A stretch of 64,000 nt of DNA, from contig OY829383.1 of NCBI GenBank assembly GCA_963691835.1, forward strand, positions 3,720,001 to 3,784,000, in the 5' to 3' direction. Positions within the stretch are counted from its first letter, which is position 1. Each line of letters opens with the position of its first letter. The position numbers and the translations under genes are program-made. This document shows positions 7,818-16,110 of the stretch, piece by piece. The DNA comes from G963691835 sp963691835 (GTDB lineage Bacteria; Pseudomonadota; Alphaproteobacteria; Thalassobaculales; Thalassobaculaceae). The notes under the pieces are model-generated. The model saw only the letters and a program-made list of their open reading frames with translations. It ran no database searches and was not told the DNA's origin.

Positions 7818-10682
7818 TCAAGCGGATTTCTTCGCCGGTTCACGCCGAAGGTAAGGGCCGAGGTACTGGCCGGTATGGCTTTGCTCCGCCTCAGCCACAT
7901 CCTCCGGCGGACCTGCCGCAACGATGCGTCCGCCGCCATCGCCGCCTTCGGGGCCGATATCGATGACCCAGTCCGCCGTTTTGATGACTTCCAGATTGTG
8001 CTCAATCACCAGGACCGTGTTGCCCTGGTCCACCAACGCATGGAGGACCTCGAGAAGTTTGCGGACGTCCTCGAAGTGAAGCCCCGTGGTCGGCTCATCA
8101 AGAATGTACAGTGTTCGTCCCGTGGCACGCCGCGACAGCTCTTTCGCAAGCTTCACCCGTTGCGCTTCGCCGCCCGATAGGGTGGTTGCGGGCTGGCCGA
8201 CCTTGATGTAGCCGAGCCCAACCCGTTGAAGCGTCACCAGTTTATCGCGGATCGATGGCACGGCCTTGAAGAACTCCGCGCCCTCATCGACCGTCATGTC
8301 CAAAACGTCGGCGATTGACCGGTCCCGGTACAGAACTTCGAGTGTTTCCCGGTTGTAGCGTTTGCCTTTGCAGACATCGCACTCGACATAGACATCCGGC
8401 AGGAAGTGCATCTCGATCTTGATGACACCATCGCCCTGGCATGCCTCGCATCGTCCGCCTTTGACGTTGAAGGAAAACCGTCCGGGCGCGTAGCCGCGGG
8501 CCTTGGCCTCCGGCAGACCGGCGAACCAGTCCCGGATGGGCGTGAAACAGCCGGTATATGTCGCCGGGTTTGACCGGGGCGTCCGGCCGATGGGCGATTG
8601 ATCAATATCGACGACCTTGTCGATCCGCTCCGCCCCCCAAAGCTCTTCGAACGGGCCGGGGGTCTCGCGGGCGTTATGGAGCTTTCGCGCCAGCGCCTTC
8701 CAAAGCGTCTCGATGATGAGCGAGGACTTACCGCCACCCGAGACGCCGGTAACGCAGGTAAACAGGCCAAGCGGGAGTTGCAGGTCGACAGACTTCAGGT
8801 TGTTTGCGGTCGCACCCGTCAGCTCAATCAGGTGTCCGCGCTGCTGTTGCCGCCGCATCGCCGGGATCGGGACCTGCCGCATACCGGTGAGGTACTGCCC
8901 CGTCAGGCTGTCCGGCGCGGCCATAACTTCATCCGGTGTCCCAGAGGCAACGACCCGGCCGCCGTGAACACCGGCACCCGGGCCTATGTCGATCACGTGG
9001 TCAGCCGTTCGAATGGCATCCTCGTCGTGCTCGACGACGACAACGGTGTTGCCGATATCCCGAAGCCTCCGGAGCGTCGCCAGGAGCCGGTCGTTATCCC
9101 GTTGGTGCAGACCGATGGACGGCTCGTCCAAGACGTAGAGCACGCCCGTCAGGCCGGAGCCGATCTGGGACGCCAATCGGATCCGCTGGCTTTCTCCGCC
9201 GGACAGCGTTCCGGACGACCGGGACAGGGTCAGGTACTCCAGCCCCACATTGTTCAAGAAGCCGAGGCGCTCGTTGATTTCCTTGAGAATCCGGGCGGCA
9301 ATCTCGCTCTGCTTGTCGTTGAGCTTGCTATCGAGGGCGAGGAACCAACGGCCGGCCTCGGCGATGGACATTTCGGTCACTGAACTGATGTCCAGCCCGT
9401 CGACCTTCACCGCGAGCGCTTCCGGCTTGAGGCGTTTGCCACCGCAGGCGTCGCACGGGCTGATCGCCTGGTACTTCGACAGCTCCTCTCGGACCCAGGT
9501 CGAGTCCGTCTCCCGCAGCCGCCGCTCCATGTTCGGGATCAACCCCTCGAAAGGCTTGTTGGTCGTGTAGGACCGGAGGCCGTCGTCGAAGGTCAACTTC
9601 ACCGAATCCCGGCCTGTGCCGTGTAGGATCGCCTCGCGAACGTGAGCCGGGAGCGTCTTGAAGGGCGCACCCATCTCCACGCCATAGTGCCGGCATAGGC
9701 CTTCAAGGGTTTGCCGATAGTACTTCGAGGACGAGTTCGCCCAGGGCGCCAACGCGCCGTCCGCCAGACTTTGCGCCTCGTTGGGAACCACCAGTGCTTC
9801 ATCGAAATACATCTGGGTCCCGAGGCCGTCGCATGTGGGGCAGGCACCGAACGGATTGTTGAACGAAAACAGCCGCGGCTCGATCTCGTCGATTGTGAAC
9901 CCGGATACCGGACACGCGAACTTGGCTGAGAAGGTGTGCCGCTCCCCGCTGCCCGCATCTTCGGCGAACAGCAAGCCGTCCGACAGCTCCAGCGCCGTCT
10001 CAATCGAATCCGCCAGCCGCGTGGCCAGCCCGTCTCTGACCACGACGCGGTCCACCACAACTTCGATGTCGTGTTTGCGTTTCTTGTCGAGGGCCGGAGC
10101 GTCCTCAATCGCGTAAAGCTCCCCGTCGATCTTGACCCTTTGGAAGCCGCGCTTGCGAAGATCCGCGAGCTCTTTCCGGAATTCTCCCTTTTTGCCGCGC
10201 GCGATCGGCGCCAGCAGATAGAGACGGGTGCCTTCCGGCAGGGCGACGATTCGGTCGACCATCTGGCTGACGGTCTGGCTCTCGATCGGCAGTCCGGTCG
10301 CAGGCGAGTAGGGGATGCCGACACGGGCGAAAAGCAAGCGGAGGTAGTCGTAGATCTCCGTCACGGTTCCGACGGTCGACCTCGGATTCCGCGACGTGGT
10401 CTTCTGTTCGATCGAGATCGCAGGCGAGAGTCCCTCGATCAGGTCCACATCCGGCTTCTGCATCAGCTCCAGGAACTGGCGGGCATAGGCCGAAAGACTC
10501 TCCACATAGCGGCGTTGCCCTTCCGCATAGATCGTGTCGAAGGCAAGCGACGATTTGCCGGAGCCGCTCAACCCCGTCAGAACGGTGAGCGTGTCCCGAG
10601 GGATCTCCACGTCGACGTCACGAAGGTTGTGTTCCCGCGCACCGCGGACCCTGATGTGCTTTAGCTGCGTATCGGAGGTCAT
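7818..10682 (-). CDS. uvrA: UvrA, excinuclease ABC subunit A
   Basis: A full-length 954-residue ABC-type ATPase that recognises damage in nucleotide excision repair and loads UvrB. The first Walker A is GLSGSGKSSLAFDT, followed by the UvrA signature EGQRRYVESLSAYARQFL. The second nucleotide-binding domain has GVSGGGKSSL, the zinc module CEACQGDG...CDVCKGKRY, an ABC signature LSGGEAQRVKLAKEL and Walker B ILDEPTTGLHF. In the first zinc module the first CxxC is CPVS (Ser replaces the second Cys) with CPTC intact, a form I recall in alphaproteobacterial UvrA. The gene is divergent from ssb across 222 bp; I found no GTTC-N7-GTTC SOS box there. Confidence 0.97.
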   Translation of the reverse strand: MTSDTQLKHIRVRGAREHNLRDVDVEIPRDTLTVLTGLSGSGKSSLAFDTIYAEGQRRYVESLSAYARQFLELMQKPDVDLIEGLSPAISIEQKTTSRNPRSTVGTVTEIYDYLRLLFARVGIPYSPATGLPIESQTVSQMVDRIVALPEGTRLYLLAPIARGKKGEFRKELADLRKRGFQRVKIDGELYAIEDAPALDKKRKHDIEVVVDRVVVRDGLATRLADSIETALELSDGLLFAEDAGSGERHTFSAKFACPVSGFTIDEIEPRLFSFNNPFGACPTCDGLGTQMYFDEALVVPNEAQSLADGALAPWANSSSKYYRQTLEGLCRHYGVEMGAPFKTLPAHVREAILHGTGRDSVKLTFDDGLRSYTTNKPFEGLIPNMERRLRETDSTWVREELSKYQAISPCDACGGKRLKPEALAVKVDGLDISSVTEMSIAEAGRWFLALDSKLNDKQSEIAARILKEINERLGFLNNVGLEYLTLSRSSGTLSGGESQRIRLASQIGSGLTGVLYVLDEPSIGLHQRDNDRLLATLRRLRDIGNTVVVVEHDEDAIRTADHVIDIGPGAGVHGGRVVASGTPDEVMAAPDSLTGQYLTGMRQVPIPAMRRQQQRGHLIELTGATANNLKSVDLQLPLGLFTCVTGVSGGGKSSLIIETLWKALARKLHNARETPGPFEELWGAERIDKVVDIDQSPIGRTPRSNPATYTGCFTPIRDWFAGLPEAKARGYAPGRFSFNVKGGRCEACQGDGVIKIEMHFLPDVYVECDVCKGKRYNRETLEVLYRDRSIADVLDMTVDEGAEFFKAVPSIRDKLVTLQRVGLGYIKVGQPATTLSGGEAQRVKLAKELSRRATGRTLYILDEPTTGLHFEDVRKLLEVLHALVDQGNTVLVIEHNLEVIKTADWVIDIGPEGGDGGGRIVAAGPPEDVAEAEQSHTGQYLGPYLRREPAKKSA

Positions 10683-10904
10683 GTCCCCGCCGGATGTCGA
10701 AATCGGAGCCGGCCAAGCCCGTCACGAATATAGGGCGCACGATCTGATCTGTCGCCCCATCCCGTACCGCGAAATGTCGTTGCTGCCATCTAGTGCCAAA
10801 AGGAATCCTTTTGCCCAAACCGGCGTCCTCGGCGAAGCTACGGCCTCCCGCGGGAAAGTGCCGTCGTGTTGGCTCCCGCACAGCAAGACGAAACCGAGGA
10901 AGAT

Positions 10905-11435
10905 ATGGCAGGCAGCGTCAACAAGGTGATCCTGGTCGGCAATCTGGGCAGGGACCCTGAGGTCCGGTCCACCCAGGATGGGATGAAGATCGTCAATCTG
11001 TCGCTGGCCACGTCGGAGCGCTGGCGGGACAGGAGCTCAGGAGAGCAGCGGGAACGGACGGAATGGCACCGTGTGGTGATCTTCAACGAGAATCTGGCCC
11101 GGATCGCTGAGCAGTATCTGCGCAAGGGATCCAACGTCTACATTGAGGGGCAACTCCAGACCCGGAAATGGACAGATCAATCTGGCCAGGAGCGCTACTC
11201 GACCGAGGTCGTCCTTCAGCGGTATCGGGGAGAGCTGACGCTGCTCGGTGGCCGGGGTGACTCTGGCGGTTCGTCCTATGGCGGCGGAGACGATTACGAG
11301 CGCGCTGGCGGCGGTGGCAGCGACTTCGGTTCCCGCTCGGGCGGCGGTGGCGGTGGCGGCGGCGGCGGTGGCCGTGGTCGATCCGAACCCCCGATCGGCG
11401 GTCCCGACGATCTGGACGACGAGATTCCCTTCTGA
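10905..11435 (+). CDS. ssb: Single-stranded DNA-binding protein
   Basis: A 176-residue SSB. The N-terminal OB-fold begins MAGSVNKVILVGNLGRDPEV and runs to about residue 110 with WHRVVIFNENLARIAEQYL and the basic RKWTDQSGQERYSTEVV segment. A Gly/Ser/Asp-rich linker follows, including a run of ten Gly, and the tail ends DDLDDEIPF, the acidic tip that docks repair and replication partners. The start at 10905 is chosen over an upstream GTG-initiated frame because GAGGAAG precedes it and MAGSVNK is the family N-terminus. It sits head-to-head with uvrA, a common bacterial arrangement. Confidence 0.97.
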   Translation: MAGSVNKVILVGNLGRDPEVRSTQDGMKIVNLSLATSERWRDRSSGEQRERTEWHRVVIFNENLARIAEQYLRKGSNVYIEGQLQTRKWTDQSGQERYSTEVVLQRYRGELTLLGGRGDSGGSSYGGGDDYERAGGGGSDFGSRSGGGGGGGGGGGRGRSEPPIGGPDDLDDEIPF

Positions 11436-11510
11436 GGTCGACGGCGTGAGTCGATGACGACGATCGCCGCCGTGGCAGCCTCATGAAGGACAATATGCGG
11501 AGGCGATCGG

Positions 11511-12347
11511 ATGAGTTCGTCCGACTATGCGGAAGAGAAGGCCGTCAATCGCGAGTACTGGAACCAGCTTGTTCATATCAACGCCGGAAGCGAGGGGCAT
11601 GACGGCTACAATGTCGCTGGTCTGCTGCGCGGCGAGCGGCCTTTGCATGCCATCGAGGAAGCGGAACTCGGCTCCGTAGCCGGGCTGTCATTGCTTCATC
11701 TGCAGTGCCATTTCGGCGTGGATACCATGATCCTCGCCCAAAAGGGTGCTTTGGTTACAGGTCTAGACTACTCACCGGACGCGATCACGAAGGCCCGGGA
11801 ACTCGCGGGCAAAGCGGGCCTGGATGCGACGTTTGTCGAGGGCGACCTCTACGAGGCGCCATCGCTGATCGAAGGGCGGTTCGATCTGGTCTACACCGGG
11901 TGGGGCGCGCTCAACTGGCTGCCGGATATCGAGCGGTGGGCAGAGGTCGTTGCGCACTTCGTGAAACCCGGCGGTGCCTTCTATATCGCGGAATGGCATC
12001 CGGCGCTGGCAACGCTGGACGACGAACGGAAAGACGGGCCTGCGACCGTCGCCTATTCGTACTTCCACTAGCCCGATCCCCTTCGCTGGGAGTCCGACGT
12101 TGCGTACGCAGACCAATCGGTCGAACTTGAGAAGAAGACGAATTTCGAGTGGATACATCCCTTGGGGGAAATTGTTACGGCACTGATCTCGGCCGGGCTG
12201 CGGATCGAGTTCCTGCACGAACACGATGAGGTCGCTTGGAAGGCATTACCGATCATGGTGCCTGGAAGTTACGGGCAGTACCGCCTGCCGGACGGGCACG
12301 CCTCCTTCCCCCTGAGCTTCTCCATCCGGGCGACGAAACCGGTGTAG
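11511..12347 (+). pseudogene. SAM-dependent methyltransferase gene with in-frame TAG
   Basis: A class I methyltransferase reading frame that stays in phase from ATG 11511 (GGAGG upstream) to TAG 12345-12347 but is interrupted by a TAG at 12069-12071. The first 186 residues hold the SAM-binding core: LLHLQCHFGVDTMILAQKGA (motif I), VTGLDYSPDAITKAR, FDLVYTGWGALNWL and FVKPGGAFYIAEWHP. After the stop the same frame continues as PDPLRWESDVAYADQ to a normal C-terminus (FSIRATKPV). No frame change is needed, so one base explains the break (for instance CAG, GAG or TGG to TAG). It may be a true nonsense mutation, read-through, or an assembly error. An intact protein would be 278 residues. Confidence 0.75.
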
Positions 12348-12565
12348 GCGGCTGGTACGGGCCAGATTATACCGGCCTGATAAGGGCTTAGGATTGATGA
12401 TGGCCGCGTGTCACTAGGATCGTTCCGGCAGCGAACCGACCAGTTGTTCGCATGCGCGGAATTTGGTAAGCAAACCTTCTCGAATCAGCCATAAAATGAT
12501 CGGTGGATCACCGTTGATCGGACGCTGTCCGGTGAACATCACTCCTTCTGTGGAACGGTCAAAGC

Positions 12566-15364
12566 GTGAGCGACACTCCTCCGACTTCGCCTGATATCTC
12601 GTCGGTCTCTATCGAAGACGAAATGCGGCGCTCGTACCTCGATTACGCGATGAGCGTGATCGTGGCACGGGCGTTGCCTGACGTCCGCGACGGTCTGAAA
12701 CCGGTTCACCGGCGCATTCTCTTCGCGATGAAGGAAGGCGGATACGACTGGTCCAAACCCTATCGGAAGTCGGCCCGTATCGTCGGTGACGTGATGGGTC
12801 AGTATCACCCGCATGGCGACATGGCGATCTACGACGCGATGGTGCGGATGGCGCAGGATTTCTCCATGCGCCTTCCGCTGATTGATGGTCAGGGGAACTT
12901 CGGTTCCATGGATGGCGATCCCCCGGCGGCCATGCGGTACACCGAGGCACGTCTCGCGAAATCGGCAGAACCGCTGCTGCGCGATATCGATAAGGAAACC
13001 GTCGACTTCGTCCCCAACTACGACGAGACGACGCATGAGCCCGCTGTGCTTCCGGCCGAGTTCCCGAACCTGCTGGTAAACGGTGCCGGTGGCATCGCCG
13101 TTGGGATGGCGACCAACATTCCGCCGCACAATCTTGGCGAGGTGGTCGACGCCACGATCGCCTACATCGACAATCCCGGCATTACCATCGACGAGTTGAT
13201 GGAGATCGTGCCTGGACCGGATTTCCCGACCGGTGGGCTGATCCTGGGGCGGGCGGGCATCCGGGAGGCCTATCACACGGGCCGCGGGTCCGTCGTGATG
13301 CGGGCGCGGACCGAGATTCAGGAGATCCGGAAGGACCGCTTGGCGATCATCGTTCACGAAGTGCCCTATCAGGTGAACAAGGCCAAGCTGATGGAGCGCA
13401 TCGGCGAGATTGTGCGGGAGAAGACAGTCGAAGGCATTGCCGAGCTTCGGGATGAAAGCGACCGGGACGGGGTTCGGGTGGTCATTGAGCTGAAGCGCGA
13501 TGCCGTGCCGGAGGTCGTCCTCAACCAGCTTTATCGCTTCACCCCGCTCCAGACGACATTCGGCGTCAACATGTTGGCGCTGTCCGGTGGACGGCCACGG
13601 CAGATGACGCTCCGGGATGTGCTGGTCGACTTCGTCGCCTTCCGGGAAGAGGTCATCACCCGTAGAACCCGGTTCCTGCTGCGGAAAGCGCGTGAACGGG
13701 CCCATGTGTTGGCGGGTCTGCTGGTCGCGCTCAACAACATTGAAGAGGTGATCCAGGTTATCCGAGCCGCTCCGGATGCGGCGGCGGCGCGTGCGGCGCT
13801 CACCTCCAGGGATTGGCCCGCGGACCAGGTGGCGGACTTCATCGCCATCATCGACGATCCAGGGCATGAGGTGATCGACGGGAAATACCGACTCTCGGAT
13901 GCCCAAGCGCGTGCGATCCTGGATCTCCGGTTGCAGCGTCTCACGGGGCTTGAGCGCGAGAAACTGGTGGACGAGACGCGGGAGATCGCCGAACGCATCA
14001 AGGAGTATCTGGAGATCTTGCAGTCACGGACAAAACTCATGACCGTGATGCGCGAAGAGCTGACAGCCGCGCGTGAGGCTTTCGCGAACGATCGCCGGAC
14101 CACGCTCGAAGAGAATGAGTTCGAGCACGACATCGAAGACTTGATCCAGCGCGAGGAGATGGTCGTTACCGTCAGCCTGAACGGCTACATCAAGCGGGTG
14201 CCGCTCTCCACTTACCGGGCGCAGCATCGGGGCGGAAAAGGCCGGTCGGGGATGTCTACACGGGACGAGGATGCGGTCAGCCGTCTGTTCGTGGCCAACA
14301 CGCACTCGCCGATCCTGTTCTTCACTTCACGCGGCATGGTCTATCAGCTCAAGACCTATCGCTTGCCGGTGGGCACGCCCCAGTCCAGGGGCAAGGCGAT
14401 GGTCAATCTTCTGCCGCTGGAAGAGGGTGAGTGGATTCAGACCGTCATGCCCATGCCAGCGGATCAGGAGAGTTGGGAAGAACTCCATGTGATGTTCGCC
14501 ACCTCCGCCGGCACGGTTCGCCGAAACGCGCTGAGCGATTTCACCAACATCAAGCGGAACGGCAAAATCGCCATGAAGCTGGATGAGGGTGACAGGCTTA
14601 TTGCGGTTCAGCCGTGCTCAGAGAGCGATGACGTTCTGTTGGCGACACGGAACGGCAAGGCAATCCGGTTCCCTGTTGGCGATGTCCGGCTCTTCCGGGG
14701 ACGGGATTCCATGGGTGTGCGCGGGGTTCGACTGGCCCAAGGCGACGGGGTCGTGTCCATGTCGATCCTCCGCCATGTGGAGCACCAACCGGTCGAGGGG
14801 ACGGATGATACCGAGCGTGACGTCTATCTCCGCCAGGCCGCCGCGATCCGGCGTGCCGCATCTTCTGACGAGGAAGCGGTCGACACCGCAGCACCGGAAG
14901 GTCTGCGGACGATCCTGCCGGAGCAGCGTTTCATCGAGTTGAGTGCTGCCGAAGAGTTCATTCTGACGGTTACTGAGAGTGGGCTTGGAAAGCAGAGCTC
15001 CGCATTCGAGTACCGGGTTACCGGACGGGGCGGTCAGGGCATCGCCAACATCGACGTGACGGATCGGGGCGGGCCCGTTGTGGCCGCGTTCCCGGTGCAG
15101 GCGAATGACGAGATCATGTTGGTCACCGATGGCGGGCAGTTGATCCGCTGTCCTGTGACCGGGGTCTCCGTCACCGGCCGCAGAACCCAAGGTGTTTGGA
15201 TCTTTAGGGTCGCGGACGGAGAAAAGGTTGTGTCCGTCGATCTTGTCGGAGAGGTTTCCGGCGACGACGGTGAGGATGAGGAGGACGGTTCGGAAGCCGG
15301 ACCGGAGGCGCCGGACACCAGCCCAGGGGATGGGGCTGCGCCGACCGATCAAACCGACGACTGA
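12566..15364 (+). CDS. gyrA: DNA gyrase subunit A
   Basis: A 932-residue GyrA, the DNA cleavage and rejoining subunit of gyrase. The N-terminal winged-helix/tower domain starts SIEDEMRRSYLDYAMSVIVA and contains GLKPVHRRILFAM, the quinolone-determining region QYHPHGDMAIYDAMVRMAQ and the catalytic tyrosine in MRYTEARL. The C-terminal beta-pinwheel has the GyrA box (QHRGGKGRSGM) and six repeated blades, with an acidic tail (GEDEEDGSEAG). The residue matching E. coli Ser83 is Met while Asp87 is conserved. The start is GTG at 12566, giving MSDTPPTSPD. coaD follows after 29 bp, so the two are probably cotranscribed. Confidence 0.97.
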   Translation: MSDTPPTSPDISSVSIEDEMRRSYLDYAMSVIVARALPDVRDGLKPVHRRILFAMKEGGYDWSKPYRKSARIVGDVMGQYHPHGDMAIYDAMVRMAQDFSMRLPLIDGQGNFGSMDGDPPAAMRYTEARLAKSAEPLLRDIDKETVDFVPNYDETTHEPAVLPAEFPNLLVNGAGGIAVGMATNIPPHNLGEVVDATIAYIDNPGITIDELMEIVPGPDFPTGGLILGRAGIREAYHTGRGSVVMRARTEIQEIRKDRLAIIVHEVPYQVNKAKLMERIGEIVREKTVEGIAELRDESDRDGVRVVIELKRDAVPEVVLNQLYRFTPLQTTFGVNMLALSGGRPRQMTLRDVLVDFVAFREEVITRRTRFLLRKARERAHVLAGLLVALNNIEEVIQVIRAAPDAAAARAALTSRDWPADQVADFIAIIDDPGHEVIDGKYRLSDAQARAILDLRLQRLTGLEREKLVDETREIAERIKEYLEILQSRTKLMTVMREELTAAREAFANDRRTTLEENEFEHDIEDLIQREEMVVTVSLNGYIKRVPLSTYRAQHRGGKGRSGMSTRDEDAVSRLFVANTHSPILFFTSRGMVYQLKTYRLPVGTPQSRGKAMVNLLPLEEGEWIQTVMPMPADQESWEELHVMFATSAGTVRRNALSDFTNIKRNGKIAMKLDEGDRLIAVQPCSESDDVLLATRNGKAIRFPVGDVRLFRGRDSMGVRGVRLAQGDGVVSMSILRHVEHQPVEGTDDTERDVYLRQAAAIRRAASSDEEAVDTAAPEGLRTILPEQRFIELSAAEEFILTVTESGLGKQSSAFEYRVTGRGGQGIANIDVTDRGGPVVAAFPVQANDEIMLVTDGGQLIRCPVTGVSVTGRRTQGVWIFRVADGEKVVSVDLVGEVSGDDGEDEEDGSEAGPEAPDTSPGDGAAPTDQTDD

Positions 15365-15393
15365 GCGCACCAGGGGGCCGGGGAGCGGCAGAT

Positions 15394-15906
15394 ATGAGAA
15401 TTGGCGTCTATCCGGGCACCTTTGACCCGATCACGAACGGTCACCTCGACATCATTCGGCGTGGCAGCAAACTCGTGGACAAGTTGGTTGTGGCGGTTGC
15501 TCGCAATGCGGGCAAGGGACCACTGTTCAGCCTCGACGAGCGGGTTGAGATGGTGAAGGACGAGATGGAAGCTCTGTCGTCGACCTTCTCCGATGGAACC
15601 CATGGCGAAATCGAGGTTTCGTCGTTCGGAAATCTGCTGATGCATTTCGTGGAGCAGCAGGGCGCGGGGACCATCATCCGGGGGCTGCGTGCCGTCTCGG
15701 ACTTCGAGTACGAATTCCAGATGGTTGGGATGAATGCCCAGTTGAACCGGGATGTGGACACCGTTTTTCTGATGGCGTCCGACCGGCATCAATTCATCTC
15801 CTCCCGGCTCGTGAAGGAGATCGCGAATCTGGGCGGCGAGATCAAGGACTTCGTCCCGGCAAAAATTAAGGAACGGGTTCTTTCCAGGTTCGGCGGGACG
15901 GCTTGA
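15394..15906 (+). CDS. coaD: Phosphopantetheine adenylyltransferase
   Basis: A 170-residue CoaD, which transfers AMP from ATP to 4'-phosphopantetheine in the penultimate step of coenzyme A synthesis. It shows the nucleotidyltransferase motif GTFDPITNGHLDII (T/HxGH), the IIRGLRAVSDFEYEFQM substrate loop and the ISSRLVKEIA motif near residue 130. Length and start (MRIGVYPGTFDP, GGAG just upstream) match the family. It lies 29 bp behind gyrA. Confidence 0.96.
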   Translation: MRIGVYPGTFDPITNGHLDIIRRGSKLVDKLVVAVARNAGKGPLFSLDERVEMVKDEMEALSSTFSDGTHGEIEVSSFGNLLMHFVEQQGAGTIIRGLRAVSDFEYEFQMVGMNAQLNRDVDTVFLMASDRHQFISSRLVKEIANLGGEIKDFVPAKIKERVLSRFGGTA

Positions 15907-15954
15907 TAGCCTCACAATCACTCTAATTGCCTGATTAAGAACGTGATCTTCCGG

Positions 15955-15972
15955 CCATGCCTCGACGCATGG
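15955..15972 (+). terminator. Possible terminator hairpin after coaD
   Basis: A short stem (CCATGC/GCATGG, 6-nt loop) lies about 50 bases after the coaD stop, followed by TGGTTAATATT. The stem is short and the T-run is poor. Confidence 0.3.
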
Positions 15973-16110
15973 TGGTTAATATTCATGATTTTGCAACAAA
16001 TCCTTCGGCAAACCGTCTCTCTCATGGTGGCATCTCGGAGGTTCGGCGGACGGGGCGTTCGCCGTCCTGCTATGGGATCGATACCCTCGATTATTTGGGA
16101 GACAGCGTTC

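Noticed and set aside
10683..10904. An SOS box between uvrA and ssb
   Set aside because: I looked for GTTC-N7-GTTC in both orientations and found none, so LexA control is not supported by sequence here.
12539..13906. A 455-codon minus-strand open frame opposite gyrA
   Set aside because: Antisense shadow of GyrA with no family features.
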